Shown here: positions 12,216 through 21,164 of the stretch, piece by piece | Layout: every line of letters begins with the position of its first letter | Position numbering within the stretch: position 1 is the first letter of the stretch | Assembly (NCBI RefSeq): GCF_036669915.1 | Contig: NC_089315.1 | Span: 3,512,953-3,576,952, forward strand | Source of the DNA: Pocillopora verrucosa | Lineage: Eukaryota > Cnidaria > Anthozoa > Scleractinia > Pocilloporidae | DNA length: 64,000 bases | Direction: 5' to 3' | The notes under the pieces: model-generated | The model's input: only the letters and a program-made list of their open reading frames with translations | What the model was told of the DNA's origin: nothing | Database searches by the model: none | Position numbers and translations under genes: made by a program

Positions 12216-13367
12216 TATTGCAAGATCGAGTCACCCAACTATATTAAACCTAAAAAAATTAAATTTTCTCTAACTCAGAAGTCAATAAATTTTATCTAAC
12301 AATGTTATTTTGAAACATCTCACTCACTTTTGACTCTCATTCAATTTAAGCTTGCTCTTAGCCGGTGATCTGATGTATTGTTTAATCAAAGACACTCAAA
12401 ACCTACAGGCAACTTGAGTTTGGGAACGTACACAGCTGTCCAACTGTCACTGATGGAGAAAAATGACTAGCGACAATTTATTTCCAGAATTTTCTTTCAA
12501 CCTAAAGAGAAGAGGATTCTTAGCTTTTCATTTGGGAACACCAACCAGGATAAAAATTTATTTAATTACGTTTACCATGAAAGAAAAGAGCCTCACGAGC
12601 CATTCACGCTAGAAAGTACCGCAGAACTGAGAGCAGCAAGATACGAAATTCTAAGAACGGATTTTATTGCCAATGCGTGTACTCGAAAACAAAACATTTT
12701 CATGCAAGAAATATTGTTTTCTTGAGTGCTTCATAAAAAGAAATGGCCGATTGATCTTTCTGGGGAATCGCTTTCACTAGATTGCCTTTTCTTCTCCCTC
12801 CGTCAATAGTTACACACTTTATTTCGCATGGGCAAATTTCACCCCTCTTTGTGAGTTAGGAATACAGGAAAACACGCCCCGTAAAAGCAGATATGTGAGA
12901 TATACAAACAATTCCTAAAGGTATTCTTGTAGTGGTAAAGTAATAAAGCTATTTACTCATTGTACTCCCGCATCGCATGTATTGGTTCAAAGCTGTAATT
13001 GAGCATTAAAGAGCAACTGGGAAATTTCTTAGAAGGATGCTGCTGCAGGATTCTCCCTCTCCTCTTCCCCAGCTCTCCTCGCCCACATTATCGGACATTC
13101 CTACCGAAAAATATGATAATAAGTCTACTAGCTTTCTATCTCAAATGCTGCAATTTGATTGGCTGAGATTTTCGCTTTCTAATTAGCAAATAGCTTCTGT
13201 GTTCTCGTACGTCTGAACGATAACAGATAACGTCAAAATATTGTAAGAATAAAAAAGTGTCGCACTAAGTGCAGCCCCCTATCGACAACTATCAAGGAAT
13301 AGAAACGACCGAAACTCATAATCTAATTATTAATTAGTGCCACAGAAGTATTTACCGATATGAATAA
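12216..13367. other. Intergenic region without recognised features
   Basis: No open frame with coding character, no repeat structure and no RNA gene was seen between the GPCR pseudogene and the lectin gene. The right part would be 3' flank of the minus-strand lectin gene. Confidence 0.5.
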
Positions 13368-15122
13368 TCACAAGAGATATTTTTGGCAAAGAACTGCAAG
13401 CTTCAAATTGCGTTCACCTTGGCACATTCGATCATTCCATTTTCCTCTTATTCCGTTCTTCTTTTTAAACATGTGAACGCATTTCTCCTTATTCCCGGAA
13501 TTGTTTGGTTCTCCTTTTGCCCATGCGGAGTATTGACCAGCCAGTGGAGCACCATCAACCCAGTGGAAATCATCATTTTCTCTGTAAAGTCCAAGCCAAA
13601 CACCCGCCTTTGACACGTTGGGCTTATTCAAGATCATATCAAGTATGAACGTGTTCTCTTCGGCTGACCGCACAACTGGAAGGTCAGCTGCGTGAGTTTG
13701 ACAGCTTATGCGAGCATCGCTCCAGTTCGAGAATGAAATTTCGAGAAGAAGGTAACATGAGTGTCCATGTTTCACCCAGTCTTGTTGGTCGTCTGAGCAT
13801 TCCTGCTTAAAACCAAAGAAGAAAATGATCAAAGCGAAAAGAAGAATGATGAAAGATGAAGGCCACGTAAAAGTTACTTTTCAATTAAGATAACAGTCCT
13901 AAAGGAGTTACATTGTAGTTTGGAAGCCAAGAGTTGTCTTCAATTTTCAAATCTTTTAATCGATCTCATCTATTTCATCAGTTGCCAAAATTTTTCTTTC
14001 ATGGGCTATTACTAACTTTTTCAATTTTTCATCCTGACGAACCAGATTTTTTTAAACAGCTGCATGGTAAAATTGGACCCCAAATATCACGTGATTATGA
14101 TTAAAATAAGTCTATGAGTTTGATTTTGTATTTGATCGATGGAGTTATACATAACAGAGTAGATAAATTCGGCGGTCTGATCAGTCCAGAGCTGAGAAAA
14201 CAATGCAAAACAATTTCATCTGAGGGAAACCAAACTATACACATCAGGAAAGAATCATGGCGCGTGTGAAGAAAGCGCAGGTTCACATATGTCAAAATTG
14301 TAAACAGAGTTACGTAGTCCATTGTCATTTTAATAAAATCATGGAAGCTTCAGCTTTTATAAAGAAGCAATTTAATTATTTACTTTATTTCAGGAGCTGG
14401 GGAAGCAGTTTGAAATTATAAACACAGAACGTCAAGTGCTCTTTTCACGAAAAGCAAGCATTAGTTACTATCAGTTCAGTCAGCCTTAAACACACCAGAT
14501 CTCACAAGCTGAATTAATTAATAATATTGTGATAAATAACGCTTAAATTGAAAGGGACTAAGAAAGTAATCTTAGTTGTACGCTAACTTCTGAAACTAAA
14601 GCAAACTATACGAGTACACGAAAAAATCTTTGAAAAGAGGTTTGTCATTATTTCTATCAACTGAATATTTTCCAAAATGAAAATTTCTTGCTAAGAAGAA
14701 ATGACTTTCGTTTTAGCTAGTCTTCTTTCATTTTAAAAATCAATTCCGTAGTTTACCTTGAACAACATCGAGAAAGTAAATCCTTTATGATCGTCAAAGT
14801 CGAGATCTTTGTTTCCAGTGAAGACGCCATGCTTGCCATTAAGTTCGCAGACACCTGCTGTCCCTTCTTTTTCGATCGTGGACAAAGACTTAAAATTTAC
14901 TGAAGAGCAAAGAGCATTTTTCATACATTCGTGGCCACAAGATAACAAACTCGAAGAAATAAGCCGCTTGAGAACATGACCTTTCAGCTTCTCATTTTCT
15001 TGCATCGCAAAATACGATGAACGTGAATCCAACATAGGGGCAGCTCCTTTGATCGACTGCAAAGCAATTGTAATTTGAAAGACGAGAGATAGCGACATAG
15101 TCCTTCGTCCCATGATAAACAA
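13368..15122 (-). CDS. Secreted PAN/apple-like plus C-type lectin protein, two exons
   Basis: Exon 1 (15122-14757) encodes a signal peptide (hydrophobic run around MSLSLVFQITIALQ) and a PAN/apple-like module with the cysteine pattern CGHEC...LC...GVC. It ends at a donor AAG|GTAAAC. Exon 2 (13802-13368) follows the acceptor TTTTAAGCAG and joins in phase 0 (MLFK then ECSDDQQDW). Exon 2 is one complete C-type lectin domain: WVKHGHSCYL start, ARISCQTHAADLPVV helix, WLGL core, EPN at the Ca2+/sugar loop, WND, and the final cysteine pair (MC and VLC). EPN plus WND is the arrangement of Ca2+-dependent mannose-type binders, so a sugar-binding extracellular protein in recognition or immunity is likely. 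The predicted mature protein is about 245 residues without a membrane segment. Methionines 1, 4 and 9 are all possible starts; I used the first. Confidence 0.85.
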
Positions 15123-16075
15123 AATTCAGTAGCAACTGCCAGGGAGAATATTCAGCCTTTTTTCAGAATACACTCTTAATCAAATTTAAATGAACTCTGA
15201 CTTTGCTCACGCCGGAATTTATTGTTTTCAAAGAACTTACGACTGAGACCCTGCCTATGTGACCGTATAGACGTGTTTCCCCTTTTTTCAACAGTCTACG
15301 GAAGTCCAGGCTAAGATATGTCTAAGCAGGATGGATTAAATTTGTCTTAGCTTTTGAAGGGTACACTGTGTTATCTAAAGTTTGATTCCGGCTTGCTTTC
15401 ATTTCAGTTATAACTAAGCAAACAAGATGAAACTCTTAATAAGGGGAAAAAGGAAAGGGAGAGAAACAACCAAAAATTTAATGGACCAACACTGTCACTT
15501 TCTTTTGAAATATCTTAATAAGCAAGACTTTAAAAAAATGTGCTCATTTTTTGTGGTCGAAGTTGACGTTTTCGTGGATATTGGAAATGCATTTGACAGG
15601 TATAGAAAATTATTCCGTTTGCTCAAAAGGCACTCAAAACACGCAATCATCCAACTTTTCCTTCCAAGTAGGTGCAAAATTGGGACAAAATAGCGACACA
15701 GCTTGCATTAGTGTCCTTAAATTTAAGTTTGTTAAATTAATTATTTCCATCTTTGAATGTAAAGTTTGGTTCTGTTTAAATAATTTGTGCCGTGGATATG
15801 CATAATTGACCAAGCGTGAGGTTACGATAGCTGGCTATTGGCTGAGTTCCTAGAAATGAATGACATGACAGTAACCATAGTTAAGAAAAAATTATTACAT
15901 GTTTGTGAGTGACCACTGATATTAAAGCTTTGGGCTTCCACAAAAGACTGAACAAACAAATATTCGAATCATTTCATGAAATATTGGGATGCGCACATTA
16001 TATTTTCATGTTCAAATGTCTGTTGTACATAAATGAAGGTCACTGAGCAGGGCCTAAACGAAATATTTCTTTTAA
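15123..16075. other. Intergenic region between the lectin gene and a GPCR pseudogene
   Basis: The first part is the 5' flank of the minus-strand lectin gene. An 88-codon open frame at 15427-15693 (plus) has no recognised domain and is overlapped by other frames, so I do not call it. Nothing else is supported. Confidence 0.45.
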
Positions 16076-16079
16076 AGTT

Positions 16080-16517
16080 ATTTTCACGATTTTGCAAATC
16101 GGTAGCAGATAACGGCCAGGTTTAATGAAGAATTTAAGAGAACCAAGAAGAGAGAAACTTGATAGGCCGCTAAAAACCATGTTCGAAGGCCGTCTACCAT
16201 TGACGAAATAGTGCAGCACAATATGGGAAGTAACAAATAACAAAGACACCATTGACTGCCATGACATTTATGGCTGATATCTTTTCTTGGTGTGCTGTGT
16301 ATGCTTGCATCTGTTTGGTCGCCTGAGGTTGGACACGTATCCGATTCTGATGATATCTAATGGCTTTGTAAATGCGAATGTATGCCACAGTTGTTCCAAG
16401 AGCTGCGGTGATTGAAAAAGTTAAGTTTATAACACAGAACCGTGCCATGAAAGTTCCATGCACTTGAACAAGCTTTTCATATTCTACCAACTTCTGGGCA
16501 CAGAACTTGTAAACCAT
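16080..16517 (-). pseudogene. Class A GPCR copy lacking TM2-TM4
   Basis: Starting at the methionine at 16517, the family N-terminus is present (MVYKFCAQKL, with the conserved Cys-x2-Lys-Leu) and runs into TM1 (INLTFSITAALG). The sequence then jumps directly to the end of TM5 (TTVAYIRIYKAIRYHQNRI) and continues through ICL3 into TM6 (VICYFPYC). The frame ends shortly after TM6. A TM7 remnant (LVLLNSSLNLAVICYRF, with NP changed to NL) is legible in another frame near 16085-16140. A single in-frame deletion of roughly 150 codons therefore removed TM1-end to TM5-start, followed by a frameshift. The product could not be a seven-transmembrane receptor. Upstream in-frame codons extend the open frame to 16562 but do not resemble the family. 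Confidence 0.85.
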
Positions 16518-16562
16518 TGCAAACGTGTGCAACTCAAATATCGCTATGGTGCAACTGATCAA

Positions 16563-17526
16563 AGATGCCTGGAGGGCATTCTAACAAAATCTTTCACTTA
16601 GAAGCTTACGGGGAAATGTTAAATTACAACAAAAATTTTGGCTAAAATCTGCCTAACCTCTCAAATGCAGCCTTTACCAATCACCTAATTTTTGGAACAG
16701 CTTGTTTCATTTGATTGTCGCATACAAATAATGTGCGTAAGCACTAGCGACAGAAATATCATCAAAAGCGCCGTTCGCGATCAGTTGTTGTCTACATACA
16801 AAGCTAAATTACTCTTGAATTTATAGTTCTTTGGAATAAAGACGTCCTAAGTTACATTGAATTTGTTGAAACGATAGTTTAGTAAACGATAGTAAAGATG
16901 AAAATTTATGTGATTCAAATTGAAAAAAATGATTTATCTGTCCATTTCTGTAGGTAGCCTTCATGTCAAAAGCTCCGCGGGTTTTTTTACGGTCACTTGA
17001 TAAAAAATGAAAAGAACACTATTTACGCTCAAGCAAATTACAATTTCAAAATATTTTACTTCGAGTAACATATACCTCTAATTTCACTTTGTAAGGCCCA
17101 TTTAATCGTGAAACTGTGCTTCTCAGCTTTAAATGACGGTCGGGAGACATTTTAAAACTTGCTTTAAGTTTTAATTGCGTGCCTTTAAATTCACTTTGCA
17201 TGGGCACATTAAATTATGAAACTGTCTCTCAGCACTAAATGACGGTTAGGTGATATCGTTCAACTTGCTTTACGTTTTAATTGCGTGCGGATAAGGTAAC
17301 TAATCGTTTTCTGCTGTAAAACAGAAATTTTATTTTTAGGTAACTCTTGATTTGCCACCCTTCTCTCACGGAATAATCGTTGTGATCCACGTGAGCCATG
17401 ATCCTGTTCCGATGAAAGATAAAGCGGGCGATTAGTATCTGTTAAAAAACGTGTAAGGGAAATATTTACCACTTTAGGGATGGAAAGGTTGCCGCTTTTT
17501 CAATTTCTCCGACAGTTTGTGAGTTT
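16563..17526. other. Intergenic region with a short tandem duplication
   Basis: No gene is supported. The only structure seen is the two-copy tandem repeat at 17082-17288, listed separately. Confidence 0.45.
17082..17288. repeat. Two-copy tandem repeat, about 108-bp unit
   Basis: The block starting ttcactttgtaaggccca at 17082 recurs, with substitutions, from 17190 (ttcactttgcatgggcaca). Both copies contain 'gaaactgt', 'aaatgacggt' and end 'ttttaattgcgtgc'. The copies are clearly diverged. No coding function is apparent. Confidence 0.75.
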
Positions 17527-17635
17527 GGGCCTATCTGCACTAGCCGACAAAACTAGAATTGTACCGACAAAATCAAAGGACGAATTCTGTCATGACAATA
17601 ATTTTTGTCTCCTATGCTGCATCCGCCACAGGCGA

Positions 17636-17905
17636 CCGAAGCTCCAGCTGTGAGATGATCATCTTGCACAATAACAGTCATGGCGGAATTATAAGAGTTT
17701 GTATGGGAATATTTACGACCGCTTTAACAAAGTAAAAATCATCAAATTCTCAATAAAAATACCTCACCTTACGTCCTCAGCGTATCACTTGTTATTTGAC
17801 CGCTTACTTTGATGAAAAGAACCCATTTTAGCGAGTTTTCCATTTCGAGGTTTTCTAGGTGATCAAGGTGATCAAGGTGATCATCTCACAGCTGGAGATT
17901 GGGCT
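17636..17905. repeat. Nested inverted repeat near the left end of the Harbinger element
   Basis: The sequence around ctccagctgtgagatgatc (left arm, near 17642) is matched by gatcatctcacagctggag (right arm, near 17880). The similarity extends outward imperfectly into 'ccacaggc' and 'gcctgtg'. A triple 'gatcaaggt' stutter precedes the right arm. This may be a separate small transposon inserted into the Harbinger element, or a subterminal repeat of it. Confidence 0.6.
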
Positions 17906-18079
17906 GCCTGTGCATCTGCGCTAGAAATGTCGAAGCTGTCAGTAAGCTGTCAAAAATAACATCGATATCATATTTTATTTTAATTTATTCAATTTCTGTG
18001 CGCGCCAAAACATCAAACGTTTTGGCGGGTTAATTGAACATTTTCAAATGCTTCAACTAGTGGCGTGTATTTCGCTCAA

Positions 18080-18547
18080 ATGGCTGACAAAATGATGCTT
18101 ATGATGAGCATAGTATTAAGGCATCAATTTCCTAGACGCCAAGCAACTCTTTTAATGATTGAACACCGTAGAAGACGGAGACGCCGGGCACGTCGACACA
18201 ACCCTTACTTTTGGAAACTTCAAAGACCAAACCGGTCTTGGGTCGAGATCTACCACAGTGACCAAACGATTCCCGGGGAGTTTTTTAGAAGGAAACTGCG
18301 AATGGATCGTTGTACCTTCGATATTCTGTTGAATGTTTTGCGACCCGCTGTAACACGCGAAAACACCAAATTGCGTGACTGCTTTGCTCCAGAAAAAGTA
18401 CTCGCACTTGGTTTGTAACGTCTGGCGCACGGGAACTCTTATGAGGGCATTGGGCTGAATTTCAATGTTGGAAGATCGACTGTTCTAGAAGCAGTACCAG
18501 ATGTTGTGGAGGATCTTGTGCAGCCACATCTACTGCTTTGTTGTTAG
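18080..18547 (+). pseudogene. Truncated Harbinger (HARBI1-like) transposase
   Basis: From the methionine at 18080 the frame encodes an arginine-rich segment (RRRRRRRARRH) and then the typical N-terminal part of Harbinger transposases: FRRKLRMDRCTFDILLNVL, then CFAPEKVLALGL. A TAA at 18416-18418 interrupts the frame exactly where the family continues with a Tyr-Arg-Leu-Ala stretch. The same frame resumes with RLAHGNSYEGIGLNFNVG and STVLEAVPDVVEDLV until a TAG at 18545-18547. The helix-turn-helix region is therefore present, but the whole DDE nuclease domain is lost. An upstream methionine at 18065 is also in frame. Confidence 0.88.
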
Positions 18548-18870
18548 TCTGATGAAGCGGCGACCGGAAAATTACTCCCCTGTTGTAGGTCGCCCCGGCT
18601 GAATGAAAACTGTTTTACTTCCTGGTCTTCATAGGAACCATTCATGAATTGTTTCATGATGCAAATACGTTTTTGATTTATTTGTTCTATTTTCTTTTCG
18701 AGTATGAATAAAATGGTCCAAACAATAGTCCAAGGGTCTAATGGTCCAGTCCATACCTTCTCCTATTCCTTTTTTGTCAGGTGATCGGTATATACACAAA
18801 TTTGAATCCAGTAAATCGATGAAATAGGGCAATAAATATTTTTATTTCATTATCAATTCATTTTTTTTTT

Positions 18871-19389
18871 ACTATTTGTCACTATTCGCCACTATTCGTC
18901 GCTATTCGTCACCATTCGCGACTATTCATCGCTATTCGCCACTATTCGTCACTATTCGCACTACTCGGTCACTATTCGCCACTATTCGTCGCTATTCGTT
19001 ACTATTCGCCACTATTCATCGCTATTCGCCACTATTCGTCGCTATTCGTCATTATTCGCCACTATTCATCGCTATTCGCAACTATTCGTCACTATTTGCA
19101 CTACTCGGTCACTATTCGCCACTATTCGCCACTATTCGTCGCTATTCGTTACTATTCGCGACTATTCGCACTATTCGGTCACTATTCATCGCTATTCGCC
19201 ACTATTCGTCACTATTCGCACTACTCGGTCACTATTCGCCACTATTCATCGCTATTCGCCACTATTCGTCGCTATTCGTCACTATTCGCGACTATTCGGT
19301 CACTATTCGCCACCGTTCATCGCTATTCGCCACTATTCGTCGCTATTTGTCACTATTCGCGAGTATTCGCACCATTCGATCACTATTTG
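18871..19389. repeat. 10-bp minisatellite (ctattcgyca-type unit), about 52 copies
   Basis: About 520 bp consist of a 10-base unit with small variants: ctattcgcca, ctattcgtcg, ctattcgtca, ctattcgcga, and the variant pair ctattcgcac-tactcggtca that recurs several times. The higher-order recurrence of the 'actactcggtca' variant suggests expansion by unequal exchange of multi-unit blocks. The array lies inside the Harbinger element, downstream of its broken transposase. Because the unit is 10 bases, one open frame reads through as a 10-residue repeat (175 codons), but this follows from the repeat and is not evidence of a gene. Confidence 0.95.
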
Positions 19390-19572
19390 GGTATTATCAC
19401 TAGCCTAGCTAGCTCTTACCCAGGTCAAATTTTGTCGGCGGTGCGTTTGAAAATTTGTGCGCTTCGGCAAAAAAATTGTGAAGTCGCGGCAAACCATCCG
19501 CACTTGTAAAGTGTTGGTGATGACAGAAAATTTGTCTAAATAAACAATCATGTCGTTAGTGCAGATAGGCCC

Positions 19573-20234
19573 TTTATAATCCTAACTGTAATTAAGAAAC
19601 GACAATCATACAAATTCATCTTTGATAAATGCTTGCCGGAACAAGCAAAGCTGCATCAAGGGGAAGGTAAGATCGAGGTCATTTTCCCCTTTAAATGACT
19701 AAGGTTGAAGTCGAACTGAAAGTGTTATTCCAGAGTAAGAAAAGAGAGCACATGATCTGACAGAGTTAATGACTAAATAATGGTGCTTTGTACTAAACTG
19801 CCATCGGTCGGTATGCCATATAATGTCTTTTTGGCGCCATATGTATCTTTTTGTCATATGTGGCGCTATATATGTCTTTTTGGCGCCATTTTGGCGCCAT
19901 TTCGGTGCTAAACTGTATTTGTTTGCCGGATGTGTTATAAGACAAATCATCTTGACATCTTGAGGTGACAAAAGTGTCAAAATAAACCATATATTAGTCC
20001 AAATTAACATAGAATCGAATGATTCGGAAAGAGTGTTGTAGAAGCTCTTAATTTAAATTTTAAAAACGGACAGCACTGTGCTACAGTCAAGTTAAATCAG
20101 GAACTCCTTTAGTGTTGGTTGATTTTCATTGTAACTCTCTGATGTTCAGACGTCATTAACTCTTTGTATCTAACCCGGTGGTCTTCTAATAAAGACGGAA
20201 GTGTTTTGTTTATTTTCTGCCGCTGCCGCTGAGT
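19573..20234. other. Intergenic region with a local ggcgcc-containing repeat
   Basis: At about 19811-19915 the phrase 'tatgtctttttggcgccat' recurs three times in variant form, with extra ggcgccatt steps, forming a short degenerate tandem repeat. The remainder is the 3' flank of the minus-strand receptor. No gene is supported. Confidence 0.6.
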
Positions 20235-21164
20235 CTAAATTGTCGAATTGATGCGTAGGATCTTTTTCAGAGTTCTTTTCAAGTGTTTGCGGATCTCTTT
20301 ATATCGCCAGCAATAAACCAAGGGATTAAGGGATGAATTAAGAAAAATTAAGAATACGGAGACATGATTAGCTACTCTGTAGGACAAACGGAATTCATCG
20401 TTCATCAGCGCAATTGCACAACACAAGTTTGGAACGTAGCAAACAAGAAAAACAACATAAACAACTGAAGCATTGACAAACGACTTCTTTTCTCGAAGCT
20501 TCTCCATTGCTCCGCCTTTTTCCAGCTCACATTGCTTTGGTATCATATTTTGATGATATTTTACAACTCTTGAAAGATAAATGAAAATAGCCGTTGAGAC
20601 AAGCAGTCCGAACACCTCAACAGCCACAGTCACAAAGGCATAGCGAAGAATTGTAATGAAAACGGTAGCGCAAAGACCACTTGTAAGCCACAACACGGCC
20701 AAAACTGCAGTTACGCGGTTAGATGTGACCAGCTCATGATATCGCAAATGGAGGTAAATAGCAAGAAATCGATCCAAAGCCATGGTGGTTACGGTAAAAA
20801 ATGAGGCTGAAGCCAGCAGAAACGCAGAGAAATGATGAAATGTAAAAATAATGGGGCAAAAGACATCGAAACTGTGGTTTTCACTTGCCACCATTTTAAG
20901 TATCGTTGCGTTGATAATACCGAATGTTAACTGTGGAATCAACCCTACGGCAAGATCGGAGAAAGCAAGATTGATAAACAACTTCCTCAATGTGGATGGT
21001 ATCGAAGAGGTTCTCCACAATGCACTAATGACAAGGAGGTTTCCGACGAGTGCCACGATTGAAAATGTCAAGTTTAAAATGGAAAAGTTAAGCACGAACG
21101 TGGCGTGAAAAAGAGCAAGTTCTTGGAATCTTTCAAGCTTCTGAAAACAAAAGGAGGAAACCAT
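20235..21164 (-). CDS. Class A GPCR, MECA/melanocortin-like, intact parent of the copy at position 1
   Basis: A single-exon 309-residue receptor. Landmarks: Cys6-x2-Lys-Leu at the N-terminus, Gly41-Asn42 (TM1), Asp70 in LAFSDLAVG (TM2), Cys103 before TM3, DRF 131-133 followed by LAIYLHLRYHELVT, CYVP 242-245 (TM6), and NPLVY 280-284 with CWRYKEIR (TM7/helix 8). ICL3 carries REKKS before TM6, as in most members. The second extracellular loop has no cysteine and TM5 no proline, as in the MECA group. The start codon and about 350 bp of upstream flank are shared with the nonsense copy at 1-727, giving a direct measure of a recent duplication. It likely signals through G proteins at the cell surface; ligand unknown. 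Confidence 0.93.
   Translation of the reverse strand: MVSSFCFQKLERFQELALFHATFVLNFSILNLTFSIVALVGNLLVISALWRTSSIPSTLRKLFINLAFSDLAVGLIPQLTFGIINATILKMVASENHSFDVFCPIIFTFHHFSAFLLASASFFTVTTMALDRFLAIYLHLRYHELVTSNRVTAVLAVLWLTSGLCATVFITILRYAFVTVAVEVFGLLVSTAIFIYLSRVVKYHQNMIPKQCELEKGGAMEKLREKKSFVNASVVYVVFLVCYVPNLCCAIALMNDEFRLSYRVANHVSVFLIFLNSSLNPLVYCWRYKEIRKHLKRTLKKILRINSTI

Larger units (their letters stand above)
17527..19572 (+). mobile_element. Harbinger/PIF-type DNA transposon, defective
   Basis: The ends form terminal inverted repeats: gggcctatctgcacta at 17527-17542 and its exact reverse complement tagtgcagataggccc ending at 19572. They are flanked by TTT on both sides, a 3-bp target duplication as expected for PIF/Harbinger elements. 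The interior carries a broken transposase gene (18080-18547), a subterminal inverted repeat near 17636-17905 and a 10-bp minisatellite (18871-19389). The DDE catalytic part of the transposase and any Myb-like partner gene are missing, so the element is not autonomous. Total length is 2046 bp. Confidence 0.85.

Noticed and set aside
18876-19403. 175-codon frame with a 10-residue repeat (and a 137-codon frame at 19096-19509)
   Set aside because: Produced by the 10-bp minisatellite: a period not divisible by three reads through as a repeat protein in several frames. No start context or non-repeat domain.
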